From Phycisphaerae bacterium (GTDB taxonomy: Bacteria > Planctomycetota > Phycisphaerae > UBA1845 > Fen-1342): a stretch of DNA of 64,000 nt. The translations under genes were made by a program, and so were the position numbers. This document shows, one piece after another, positions 26,702 to 37,510 of this stretch (within the stretch, counting starts at the first letter, position 1; each line of letters begins with the position of its first letter). Below the pieces are notes generated by a model. That model saw nothing but the letters and a program-made list of their open reading frames with translations. It was not told the origin of the DNA and ran no database searches. The stretch is taken from positions 59,214 to 123,213 of the forward strand of contig JANQNU010000059.1 of NCBI GenBank assembly GCA_028279405.1, read 5' to 3'.

Positions 26702-26943
26702 TCGCGCCCCTCGCTCGTTGTGCGTGACCTCGGACCCAGGCAACCCGTCGACACATAAGCAGTATGTGTCGCATAACCGTATCCGTGTTCTCATTTGTAC
26801 ATTTTCTGACCGATTTGGTCGCACGAACCCGCGCGCTGGTGCGCGTCGGGTTTCTCTCGCACCGAAAGCGACAGAGCGTTGGCGGGCCTGGTGCCCGAGA
26901 TCCGGTGATGGGGGGGCACCGAGTACAAACCGAGTGCTCTAAA

Positions 26944-27036
26944 CAACGAGCCCCGAGCGCGAGCGAGGGGATCAAAATGCGCGGGGGTGAGGAAAGCCGA
27001 ACGCTGCTTGAACCCGTCGCTTGCGCTCCGGGCTCG
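26944..27036 (+). repeat. 93-bp repeat unit, copy 1
   Basis: Begins CAACGAGCCCCGAGCGCGAG, passes through ATCAAAATGCGCGGGGGTGA and ends GTCGCTTGCGCTCCGGGCTCG; the two ends are near inverted repeats of each other (CGAGCCCCGAGCGCGAGCGA against TCGCTTGCGCTCCGGGCTCG). Near-identical copies at 27060-27146 and 29294-29386. Confidence 0.85.
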
Positions 27037-27059
27037 CGTTGGGCGCCCCTGGTCTCTCG

Positions 27060-27146
27060 CAACGAGCCCCGAGCGCGAGCGAGGGAATCAAAATGCGCGG
27101 GGGTGAAGAAGTCCGAACGCTGTTTGAACCCGTCGCTTGCGCTCCT
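27060..27146 (+). repeat. 93-bp repeat unit, copy 2 (3-prime end altered)
   Basis: Same unit as at 26944 with a few substitutions. After GTCGCTTGCGCTCC the final GGGCTCG is replaced by a GGGGGAGCAAGCTCCC dyad module, as if the modules had been spliced. Confidence 0.8.
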
Positions 27147-27164
27147 GGGGGAGCAAGCTCCCGT

Positions 27165-27206
27165 TGCGAGGCCCGTGTCTACGCCACGGGCCCCGACGCG
27201 AACCAG
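27165..27206 (+). repeat. Hairpin repeat module, CCCGTGTCTACGCCACGGG type
   Basis: Perfect six-base stem CCCGTG/CACGGG with a seven-base loop, followed by CCCCGACGCGAACCAG. The same module is at 29452-29493, and a diverged inverted copy runs off the window end at about 63966-64000. Confidence 0.75.
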
Positions 27207-27249
27207 AAGCCAGACACAACGAGCGCGAGCGAGGGGATGTGATAAATGG

Positions 27250-27335
27250 TGTGGGTGCCCCAGGGTTCTACCCTTGGGGACACGTGAGCTTGTTGTCGGA
27301 ACATGTCCCCCGCCCTCGAGGGTGGGGCACCTCCC
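27250..27335. repeat. GGGG(A/T)GGGGCAC-type dyad repeats
   Basis: Two adjacent hairpins: CCCCAGGGTTCTACCCTTGGGG (about 27259-27280) and CCCGCCCTCGAGGGTGGGG (about 27309-27327) followed by CACC. Same family as near 18150, 24200, 35160 and 60290. Confidence 0.65.
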
Positions 27336-27481
27336 CCGATGCGACCAGACGCCGAACAGAGCGGGCCGCGACCGGTTTGAGCGGTTGGTCGGACGAGGCA
27401 ATGCTGGCCCGGGCGGAACGGGTTTCGGTCGGTTTCTCGCAGTTTCTGCGCAGCTGGCTGTAATACAGAGCGGTTCGCGGC

Positions 27482-27511
27482 GTTTCCACAAGTTATTCAC
27501 AGTTTTGCACA
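27482..27511 (+). promoter_or_regulatory. Three tandem DnaA-box-like nonamers
   Basis: Reads GTTTCCACA, then TTATTCACA at 27493-27501 (a perfect TTATNCACA box), then TTTTGCACA at 27503-27511, all in the same orientation and spaced about one helical turn apart. Such clusters mark DnaA binding at origins or at DnaA-regulated or titrating sites. No dnaA, dnaN or gyr gene is near, so origin function is only a possibility. Confidence 0.4.
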
Positions 27512-27905
27512 GTACCCGGTCGATAACGAGCGCGAGGCGTCGGTATGCCGGCGTCTTTGCTGGCGCTGGCGTTTCATGCGCCGCCCGCGAAAATTCGACA
27601 TATTAGATCCGAAACCTGGGTGCGCGAGGGGGTCGTTCGGTTCGGCGGACATTGGCAAGGAAGTCGGGTCCGTCGGGCAACGCCCCTCGCCGCCGGGTAT
27701 ATTTACGGGTTTCGCGACGCGCACCGGGCCGCGCCGGTCGTCGGCGTCCGGCGCGCAGGTCCGCCGACATTTTCACGCTCGCAATCACCTCTGGAGCGGT
27801 TACGATCCTCGGATGCAGCCAGTTGGACGCGTGGCGGGGGTTTCGGGTCGTCGCGCGGCACACGTGTATAAGTTAGATCTTCCACGTTCTCCGTGAAGGA
27901 ATCCT

Positions 27906-29105
27906 GTGGCGCGGCAAAAATCGGCAGCGATCGTCGACACGCAGGAGGCGTTGGAGAGTTGCTGTCAACGGTGGCAGAAAAAGGGCGTGTTCGCGTTCGA
28001 TACCGAGTTCATTCGCGATGAGACCTATGACGCGATTCTGTGCCTCGTACAGGTGAACGACGGCCGCGAAGTGACGCTGATCGATCCGCTGCCCGAGAAG
28101 ATCGATCTTGCGCCGTTCTGGTCGTTGGTGACTGATCCTGAAATCGTGACGGTCGTGCACGCGGGGAAAGAAGATTTCGAAGTCTGCCTGCGAACGACCG
28201 GCACGGTTCCGCGCAACGTTTTCGACGTGCAGATTGCCAGTGGTTTCGCCGGACACGGCTATCCGCTTAGCCTGGCGCGGCTCGTGTCGCAAGTGGCGCG
28301 GAAACGGATCGCGAAGGGGCAGACGTTGACGGACTGGCTGATGCGCCCGATGACGCGCGAGCAGATGCGCTACGCGATCGACGACGTCGCTTATCTGCCA
28401 CGGATTCACGAGAAGCTCCGCAGTGAGTTGGAAAAGCGTGATCGGATGCGGTGGGCCCGCGAGGAATTCGTGCGATACGAAGACCCGACATTCTATCGCC
28501 CGCCGGCCGAGGACCGGGTATTCAAGCTCAAGGGGTCGAAGAGCCTGGATGGCCTGGGGCTGTTGGTATTGGAACGTCTGATCGAATGGCGTGATCGATT
28601 GGCGCAGTCGCGGAACCGGCCGGTGCGCGCGATGGTTCGTGACGACATTCTGGTGGAAATCGCGAGGCGCCGTCCCAAGCGGCAGCGTGACTTGCAGATC
28701 ATGCGCGGCTTCGGGCTCGCGAAGAATGCCACGGCGGTGGCCCAGGTGCTGGATTTGATCGCAGAGTGTCGGCAGGTGCCGGAGGCCGAATGGCCGGCGC
28801 CGTTCGAGATGCGCGAAGAGACGCCGATGATGCGCGCGACGGTCGACCTGCTGTCGGCGGTGTCGCGGGCGATCTGCTATGAAGAGGAGATTAGCAACGA
28901 CCTGCTTGGCGCGAGCAGTCGGCTGCGCGAGCTGATCGACTACGACCTGGGGGTGATCCAGGAGACCCCGACCCTCCTCCGCGGCTGGCGTGCCGAGTTT
29001 ATCGGCCACCGTCTCGCCGGCGTGTTGCGCGGCCGTTGCGAGGTGCACCTTACGGGATGGCCGAAACGCACGCGCCTGGACGTCATTTCACATCAGCCTG
29101 ACTGA
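27906..29105 (+). CDS. rnd: Ribonuclease D
   Basis: 3-prime to 5-prime exoribonuclease of the DEDDy family involved in tRNA and structured RNA maturation. The 399 residues are near the usual length. Catalytic residues visible: Asp32 and Glu34 (FDTEF), Asp90 (HAGKEDFEV), Tyr155 and Asp159 (YAIDDVAYL). HRDC-type helical domains follow from about 210. The start is GTG at 27906 with AAGGA six bases upstream. The C-terminal end ADRIVEDR-like region of E. coli is not obvious, but the fold order is normal. Assignment firm. Confidence 0.93.
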   Translation: MARQKSAAIVDTQEALESCCQRWQKKGVFAFDTEFIRDETYDAILCLVQVNDGREVTLIDPLPEKIDLAPFWSLVTDPEIVTVVHAGKEDFEVCLRTTGTVPRNVFDVQIASGFAGHGYPLSLARLVSQVARKRIAKGQTLTDWLMRPMTREQMRYAIDDVAYLPRIHEKLRSELEKRDRMRWAREEFVRYEDPTFYRPPAEDRVFKLKGSKSLDGLGLLVLERLIEWRDRLAQSRNRPVRAMVRDDILVEIARRRPKRQRDLQIMRGFGLAKNATAVAQVLDLIAECRQVPEAEWPAPFEMREETPMMRATVDLLSAVSRAICYEEEISNDLLGASSRLRELIDYDLGVIQETPTLLRGWRAEFIGHRLAGVLRGRCEVHLTGWPKRTRLDVISHQPD

Positions 29106-29618
29106 GCGCCGTGCCCGACGCCCGCATAGAGACGGACTAGGCCTCGTTCCGAGAAGAGATGTCACCGGATCGCGACGCGCCGGACTCCGGCGGGGGTGGC
29201 ACTGACGGCTTGTCCGCCAGCGGGGAGCAAGCTGCCTCTATGAGGGCCCGTCGCTTGCGCTCCGGGCTCGTATTTGGGCGCCCTGCTCTCTCGCAACGAG
29301 CCCCGAGCGCGAGCGAGGGGGTCAAAATGCGCGGGGGTGAAGAAAGCCGAGCGCTGCTTGGGCCCGTCGCTTGCGCTCCGGGCTCGTATTGGAGCACCTG
29401 GCCTCGCGACCGCTAGATACCCGACACAGCGAGGGGGGGAGCAAGCTCCCTTTGCGAGACCCGTGTCTACGCCACGGGCCCCGACGCGAACCGGCCGGAC
29501 GGTGGTGGTCGCGTCGCCCTTGCTGGACGGATCGGCTATACTGCTCGGCTTGGCATGAGACCCGGCCGCGGCGGCTGGTCAGCCGTCACGGAGACGAATC
29601 CATGGAGCGTGATCGATT
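29106..29618. repeat. Repeat-rich intergenic region upstream of efp
   Basis: A 513-base gap made largely of repeat modules. It has a CACTGACGGCTTGTCCGCCAG hairpin element (about 29199-29219), a TCGCTTGCGCTCCGGGCTCG end (about 29250-29270), a 93-bp unit copy at 29294-29386 and the CCCGTGTCTACGCCACGGG module at 29452-29493. The remaining 120 bases before efp must contain its promoter; no gene is seen. Confidence 0.75.
29294..29386 (+). repeat. 93-bp repeat unit, copy 3
   Basis: Same length and order as copy 1 at 26944-27036 with about six substitutions; flanked on the left by the same CTCTCGCAACGAG junction as copy 2. Confidence 0.85.
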
Positions 29619-30182
29619 ATGATGAAGGCGAGTGAGTTGCGGAAGGGTAAGGTGATCCAGCACGAAGGCAATCTGTTCACGATTGCCGATATCACGCGGG
29701 TCTCCAAGGGGAACTGGCGGAGCTACCTTCAGGCCAAGCTCAAGTCGATCAAGACCGGACAGATCATCGATGTGCGTTTCGGGGTGGACGACAAGATCGA
29801 AACGCCGTTCGTCGAGGGGAAGGCGTTCGAATATTTGTATCGCGACGGCGAAGACTACGTACTGATGGACCAGGAAACCTACGATCAGATTCACGTCCCG
29901 GCGGACGTCATGGGCGAGGCCAATTTATACTTGAAGGGCAACGAGATCATCCAGGTGGTGCGGATCGATGGCCGGATCGTATCGACGGAGTTGCCGAACA
30001 CGGTCGAGTTATCGGTGGTGGATACGCCGCCGGTGGTGAAGGGGGCGACCGCTACGAACCAGAGCAAGGATGCGGAAATGGAGACCGGGCTGCGCGTGCG
30101 GGTTCCGCCGTTCATCGAGATCGGTGAGATGCTGCGGATCGACACGCGGACGGGGGACTACATCGAACGAGCGAAGGACTAG
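29619..30182 (+). CDS. efp: Translation elongation factor P
   Basis: EF-P rescues ribosomes stalled on polyproline. The 187-residue protein has the three-OB-fold organisation: N-terminal KOW-like domain ([15 protein letters not shown]), middle domain ([14 protein letters not shown]) and C-terminal [14 protein letters not shown] signature. The modified-residue loop is atypical: instead of PGKGQAF or SGRNAA it reads [12 protein letters not shown] (about 28-39), so the residue at the tip could be Asn, Trp or Arg and the modification type is uncertain. Two adjacent ATGs at 29619 and 29622. Followed five bases later by secA. Confidence 0.94.
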   Translation: MMKASELRKGKVIQHEGNLFTIADITRVSKGNWRSYLQAKLKSIKTGQIIDVRFGVDDKIETPFVEGKAFEYLYRDGEDYVLMDQETYDQIHVPADVMGEANLYLKGNEIIQVVRIDGRIVSTELPNTVELSVVDTPPVVKGATATNQSKDAEMETGLRVRVPPFIEIGEMLRIDTRTGDYIERAKD

Positions 30183-30187
30183 CCGCT

Positions 30188-34246
<4,059 letters not shown>

Positions 34247-34283
34247 GCTATTGCGCCGCGGGTCGGTGCTTTTCCTGCCGAAG

Positions 34284-35069
34284 TTAGTGACGGTGTTCCG
34301 AATGTTCGAGCAGCCCCAGCGCACGGAGCTGCGCTTCAACTTGACCCGCCCAGTCGCGATTGGCGGCGGGACTCGCCGGGCTGGGATGCAGGATTTGCCC
34401 GATCGCGACATCGGCGTCGTGCAAAGCGACTCGCGCCCGATCGGCTGCAAACCTCCCGATTCCCACAACCATTTTCGGCTCCAGCGCCTCCACAACCGTA
34501 CGGAGCTGACGATCACATATCGCGAACAGCGCCTGACGCTCAGGTGCCGACAGCTTGTCCGGCGTTCGATTGCGGCCGCTCTCTTCCAGAAACGCCAGGG
34601 GACAGTAGTTGCCGACAAAGAAGCGCTGAAAGAACTGGTCGGGTGTTCCGAATCGGTTCCGGGCCCAACCCCACAGCCGGGCTCCGCTGACCTCGCTGCG
34701 GGTGCATTCCAGGCCCAGGATTGGACGACGCGGGTGCTGTTGGACGGGCGGCGTGATCGGGGCGTCCAACTCCATCCAATCGCGGACGGCGTTCACTTCG
34801 CCGAACGGCACACCGGTCTGCGCCATGCCCCAGGGTCCGGGGTTCATTCCGACCAGCAGGGCCGGTACGCGCCGCGTCGCGAAGCGGCCTAGGTACTGCA
34901 AATGCACCGCTTGCGCGTAATCGAGCGGGTTGTAGACGTGCGTGACGGGTTCCCCGAAACGCATATCTCGTAACGCGCGATTCCATTCCGCGATGTGCTC
35001 GTGCCAGAACTGCGCATCGATGGTCGATTCCAACGTGCGGTTGCGTTTGGTAAGGTTCCGAGAGGGCAT
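34284..35069 (-). CDS. SMUG1-family uracil-DNA glycosylase
   Basis: Base-excision repair enzyme removing uracil and oxidised pyrimidines from DNA. The 261-residue protein has both family-3 signatures: GMNPGPWGMAQTGVPFGEV (about 74-92, catalytic Asn76) and HPSPASPAANRDW (about 228-240, intercalation loop with His228). These match SMUG1 rather than UDG families 1, 4 or 5. SMUG1 is best known in animals and occurs in scattered bacteria. Start ATG 35069 is weakly supported by GAGTGA. The short 3-prime distance to secA (convergent, 37 bases) leaves no separate terminators. Confidence 0.9.
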   Translation of the reverse strand: MPSRNLTKRNRTLESTIDAQFWHEHIAEWNRALRDMRFGEPVTHVYNPLDYAQAVHLQYLGRFATRRVPALLVGMNPGPWGMAQTGVPFGEVNAVRDWMELDAPITPPVQQHPRRPILGLECTRSEVSGARLWGWARNRFGTPDQFFQRFFVGNYCPLAFLEESGRNRTPDKLSAPERQALFAICDRQLRTVVEALEPKMVVGIGRFAADRARVALHDADVAIGQILHPSPASPAANRDWAGQVEAQLRALGLLEHSEHRH

Positions 35070-35276
35070 GGTTCACTCACGTTTCGGATCGTTTGCGCTT
35101 GAAAAGCGGATTCTGGCGGGACGGCGCGGATCTGTGAAGGGCGCCATGAAAGGAGTCAGTCCCCCACCCCAAGATGGGGTGGGGCACCTAATGCGCAAAC
35201 GACGGACCTCGGTCACCTCGCGCACCTTGAACCCCTCGCTCGCGCTCGGGGCTCGTAGTGGTCTTGGGCCAGGGGG
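35070..35276. repeat. Intergenic repeats
   Basis: Contains a CCCACCCCAAGATGGGGTGG dyad (about 35163-35182) followed by GGCACC, and a CCCCTCGCTCGCGCTCGGGG end module (about 35231-35250) with GCTCG. No gene. Lies between the SMUG1 start and the end of a convergent-orientation secreted gene set. Confidence 0.6.
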
Positions 35277-35711
35277 TTAGATCCCGGTGACGAGCGCAAC
35301 GAAACAGTTGATGTCGCCGACCGTGACCTGGCCGTCTCCCGTACAGTCGGCGGCCAGGATGCTGCAATCGGGGAACATGGACGCGTACGCCGACGGATCG
35401 GTCAGTGCGAGCACGAACGGGTTGATGTCGCCGACGGTGACGGAGCCGTCGCAGTTGAGGTCGCCGGGCAGTGGTGTATCTCCGTCGTCGGTCCAGCATG
35501 AGACTACGCCAACGTGTGCACCGCTGACGATGATGCCCGCGCTGAGTTCTCCAAGTACAAGCAGTGTCCCATCTGGATTGCTCGCGCCGGTGCTCGAGAG
35601 AACAGGACACTCGACCTGCGCGGCTGCGGTCGTGGCAAACACGCCAAGCAGCAGGGGAGTGATAAGGCGGTAGCGTGTTAGCCGTTTAGCAGGCCAGCCA
35701 GTAGCGTTCAT
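35277..35711 (-). CDS. Small exported dockerin-like protein
   Basis: A 144-residue secreted protein. Start ATG 35711 with AAAGGA upstream; an upstream in-frame start would overlap the protease gene. Signal peptide YRLITPLLLGVFATTAAAQ. The second half is a dockerin type I-like pair of Ca-binding loops: GDLNCDGSVTVGDINPFVLAL and, 22 residues on, CTGDGQVTVGDINCFVALV, ending the protein. A nearly identical module ends the protein at 43089-44477. No cohesin partner is seen. Last of three exported genes in one orientation. Confidence 0.8.
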   Translation of the reverse strand: MNATGWPAKRLTRYRLITPLLLGVFATTAAAQVECPVLSSTGASNPDGTLLVLGELSAGIIVSGAHVGVVSCWTDDGDTPLPGDLNCDGSVTVGDINPFVLALTDPSAYASMFPDCSILAADCTGDGQVTVGDINCFVALVTGI

Positions 35712-35776
35712 GGTTTTCCTTTCGCGTCTTGAGGCGGTTCCTGCCGGGAGTCGGTGGAACGCCGACGTGGGAGATC

Positions 35777-37351
35777 TCATTGTCCGACCACGACGGCGCC
35801 GTTGATCGCACGGATGGTCATCGCTTTATCGACGATCAAGCGGTCCGCGTAACTACCGGCACGCACGTTGAGCGTGCTATTTGCGAGGACGGCGTAGACG
35901 CCGCGGGTTACGTTGACGAACGGGGCGGCGTTGGTGCCGCGTTCGAAAGCCACGGTGTTGCGATCGACGAATACGGGATCGACCGGGTCGAGCCAGCGTT
36001 CGATGTCGCTGTATGCCTGATCGAGTCGGCCATAGCTCGACGTGTTGGTGCCGAAGCAGGTCGGCGTCGAACCGCAGCTGAGCGTGCCGATCACCCGGTC
36101 GTTGTTGTCGAACAACGGCGAGCCGGACGAGCCGGGCTGCGTGAGCCCGCTGTTCCAGACGACGCGGTAAGCGCTCCCGCCGCGGCATGCGGGCAGGTTG
36201 TCGAAATCGGGACGCGTCCCGCCGTTACCGGTTTTTGTGCCGAAGCTGATACGTTTGAACGAGCCGCGCGGGTGGTGGATGCCGGTGACGTTGATATCGT
36301 CATCGGCGCGGTTGGCGTCCCACCCGAGGTAAGACGTGCCGCCGGGCACCTGTCCGATCGATGCCAATCCGAGCAGTGTCCAGTCGGTCGGCTCGTCACG
36401 CGATAGCACGGTCTCGACCGGCGTCTGCGGGAGTAGCGCCCAGTTGGGTGCGCCTCCGTTACAAACGTTGGATTCCCAGCGCCAGACGACGATCGCATTG
36501 GCCGCGTTGGCGTTCGTGACGCCGCAGTGGGTGGCGGTGAGCCAGAGCGGGGTAAAGTCTTGCGTGGTACGGTTGAGCATGCCGCCGGAGCAGAAGAAAC
36601 CGACCATGTCATCGGTACGGAAGATCGCGCCGACGCCGTCGGCCTCGAGATCGAACTGTGGCGAACAACGCTGGTCATTGTGACAAGCGAGCGGGGCCGC
36701 GTTCTGGCCACCGCCGAAGGCACGTTCGATGGCGTAATGGTTGGCAAGCCGATCGATGACGAACTGGGCCTTTGGGTCGGCCGGATCGACTTTTTCTGGC
36801 AGGGAATACTCGACGCGGACGCGTTCGGCAAAAACCATCGGCGTCCAGAGCACGTCGGCCACGGTCGGGTGGGCGGCGGCGATCGGCCCGACGGACTCGG
36901 CCGGGTCGTCAGCGTTGTAGAGGATCAGTTCGGCACCGGTCGGCGGCGGCCAGGGGTGCAACCGCAGCCGGACGGCGTCGGCGCCCGGTGCCTCGAGTTC
37001 GATGGTCCAGATCCAGCCGCCGTCGTCGGACGCGGACCACTGGCCGTCAACCGCGGTACGAGCGTTAACGTCCTGCACGATCGCGACCCGCTGCGGTCCG
37101 CCGAGCGTCCGAGCGTCCTCGGCAAGTAATGCGTCTTTGTCGAGCGCGAACGTGGTGACCTTGTTTGCCCGGTCGAACAACTCGGCCTTGCCGACGGTTC
37201 TCGGCATCGCTCGGCGAATTCCGAAAGGCGTGCCGGCAGGCTTGCTGGCAGCGTCCACGCTCGGCAGCTGTGCGCTCGCATCCGCCACCAGCAGGACGAT
37301 CGTGACAGCCATCAGTGCGACCACGCTTGTCGGGTGTATCGTCTTGATCAT
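35777..37351 (-). CDS. Exported trypsin-like serine protease with beta-helix-like tail
   Basis: A 524-residue secreted protease of the chymotrypsin clan. Start ATG 37351 has AGGAG eight bases upstream and a clean signal peptide (VVALMAVTIVLLVADASAQ). The catalytic triad is His275 (LTATHCG), Asp323 (PTDWTLLGL) and Ser409 (TQPGSSGSPLFD), arranged like the lysyl endopeptidase group, with several Cys suggesting disulfides. The about 50-residue tail (GVYAVLANSTLNVRAGSY and IVDKAMTIRAING) reads like the first coils of a parallel beta-helix. Downstream is a dockerin-like gene, upstream a tail-fibre-like gene, all same strand. Confidence 0.87.
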   Translation of the reverse strand: MIKTIHPTSVVALMAVTIVLLVADASAQLPSVDAASKPAGTPFGIRRAMPRTVGKAELFDRANKVTTFALDKDALLAEDARTLGGPQRVAIVQDVNARTAVDGQWSASDDGGWIWTIELEAPGADAVRLRLHPWPPPTGAELILYNADDPAESVGPIAAAHPTVADVLWTPMVFAERVRVEYSLPEKVDPADPKAQFVIDRLANHYAIERAFGGGQNAAPLACHNDQRCSPQFDLEADGVGAIFRTDDMVGFFCSGGMLNRTTQDFTPLWLTATHCGVTNANAANAIVVWRWESNVCNGGAPNWALLPQTPVETVLSRDEPTDWTLLGLASIGQVPGGTSYLGWDANRADDDINVTGIHHPRGSFKRISFGTKTGNGGTRPDFDNLPACRGGSAYRVVWNSGLTQPGSSGSPLFDNNDRVIGTLSCGSTPTCFGTNTSSYGRLDQAYSDIERWLDPVDPVFVDRNTVAFERGTNAAPFVNVTRGVYAVLANSTLNVRAGSYADRLIVDKAMTIRAINGAVVVGQ

Positions 37352-37510
37352 GATGATTCTCCTACATGTTGCCCGCCCTCGATCGGGCCGGCGTGGCGGC
37401 AGGACAGTCCGACCGGACACGTGGCACGCGGGAATTGTATGTGCCACTGCCGACCCGCTTGCGCGGTTCCTGTCCGTCACGGACTGCGCCGCCGCCTGGC
37501 GATTCTGCCG

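Larger units (their letters stand above)
26702..27905. other. 1.2 kb intergenic region: repeats and a DnaA-box-like cluster
   Basis: The largest gap in the window. It contains two copies of a 93-base repeat unit, a hairpin module (27165-27206), GGGGTGGGGCAC-type dyads (about 27250-27335) and three tandem DnaA-box-like nonamers (27482-27511), each listed separately. The rest, about 27515-27895, is GC-rich; short reading frames there show no protein family features. It lies between a minus-strand operon and plus-strand RNase D, so it includes promoters for both. Confidence 0.65.

Noticed and set aside
26424..27606. Open frames on both strands through the repeat gap
   Set aside because: They encode repeats (recurring SLALGARC- or APSASEG-like peptides) rather than proteins; these are common false genes in planctomycete annotation.
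29137..29416. Short frames in the repeats before efp
   Set aside because: Same repeat-derived peptides as above.
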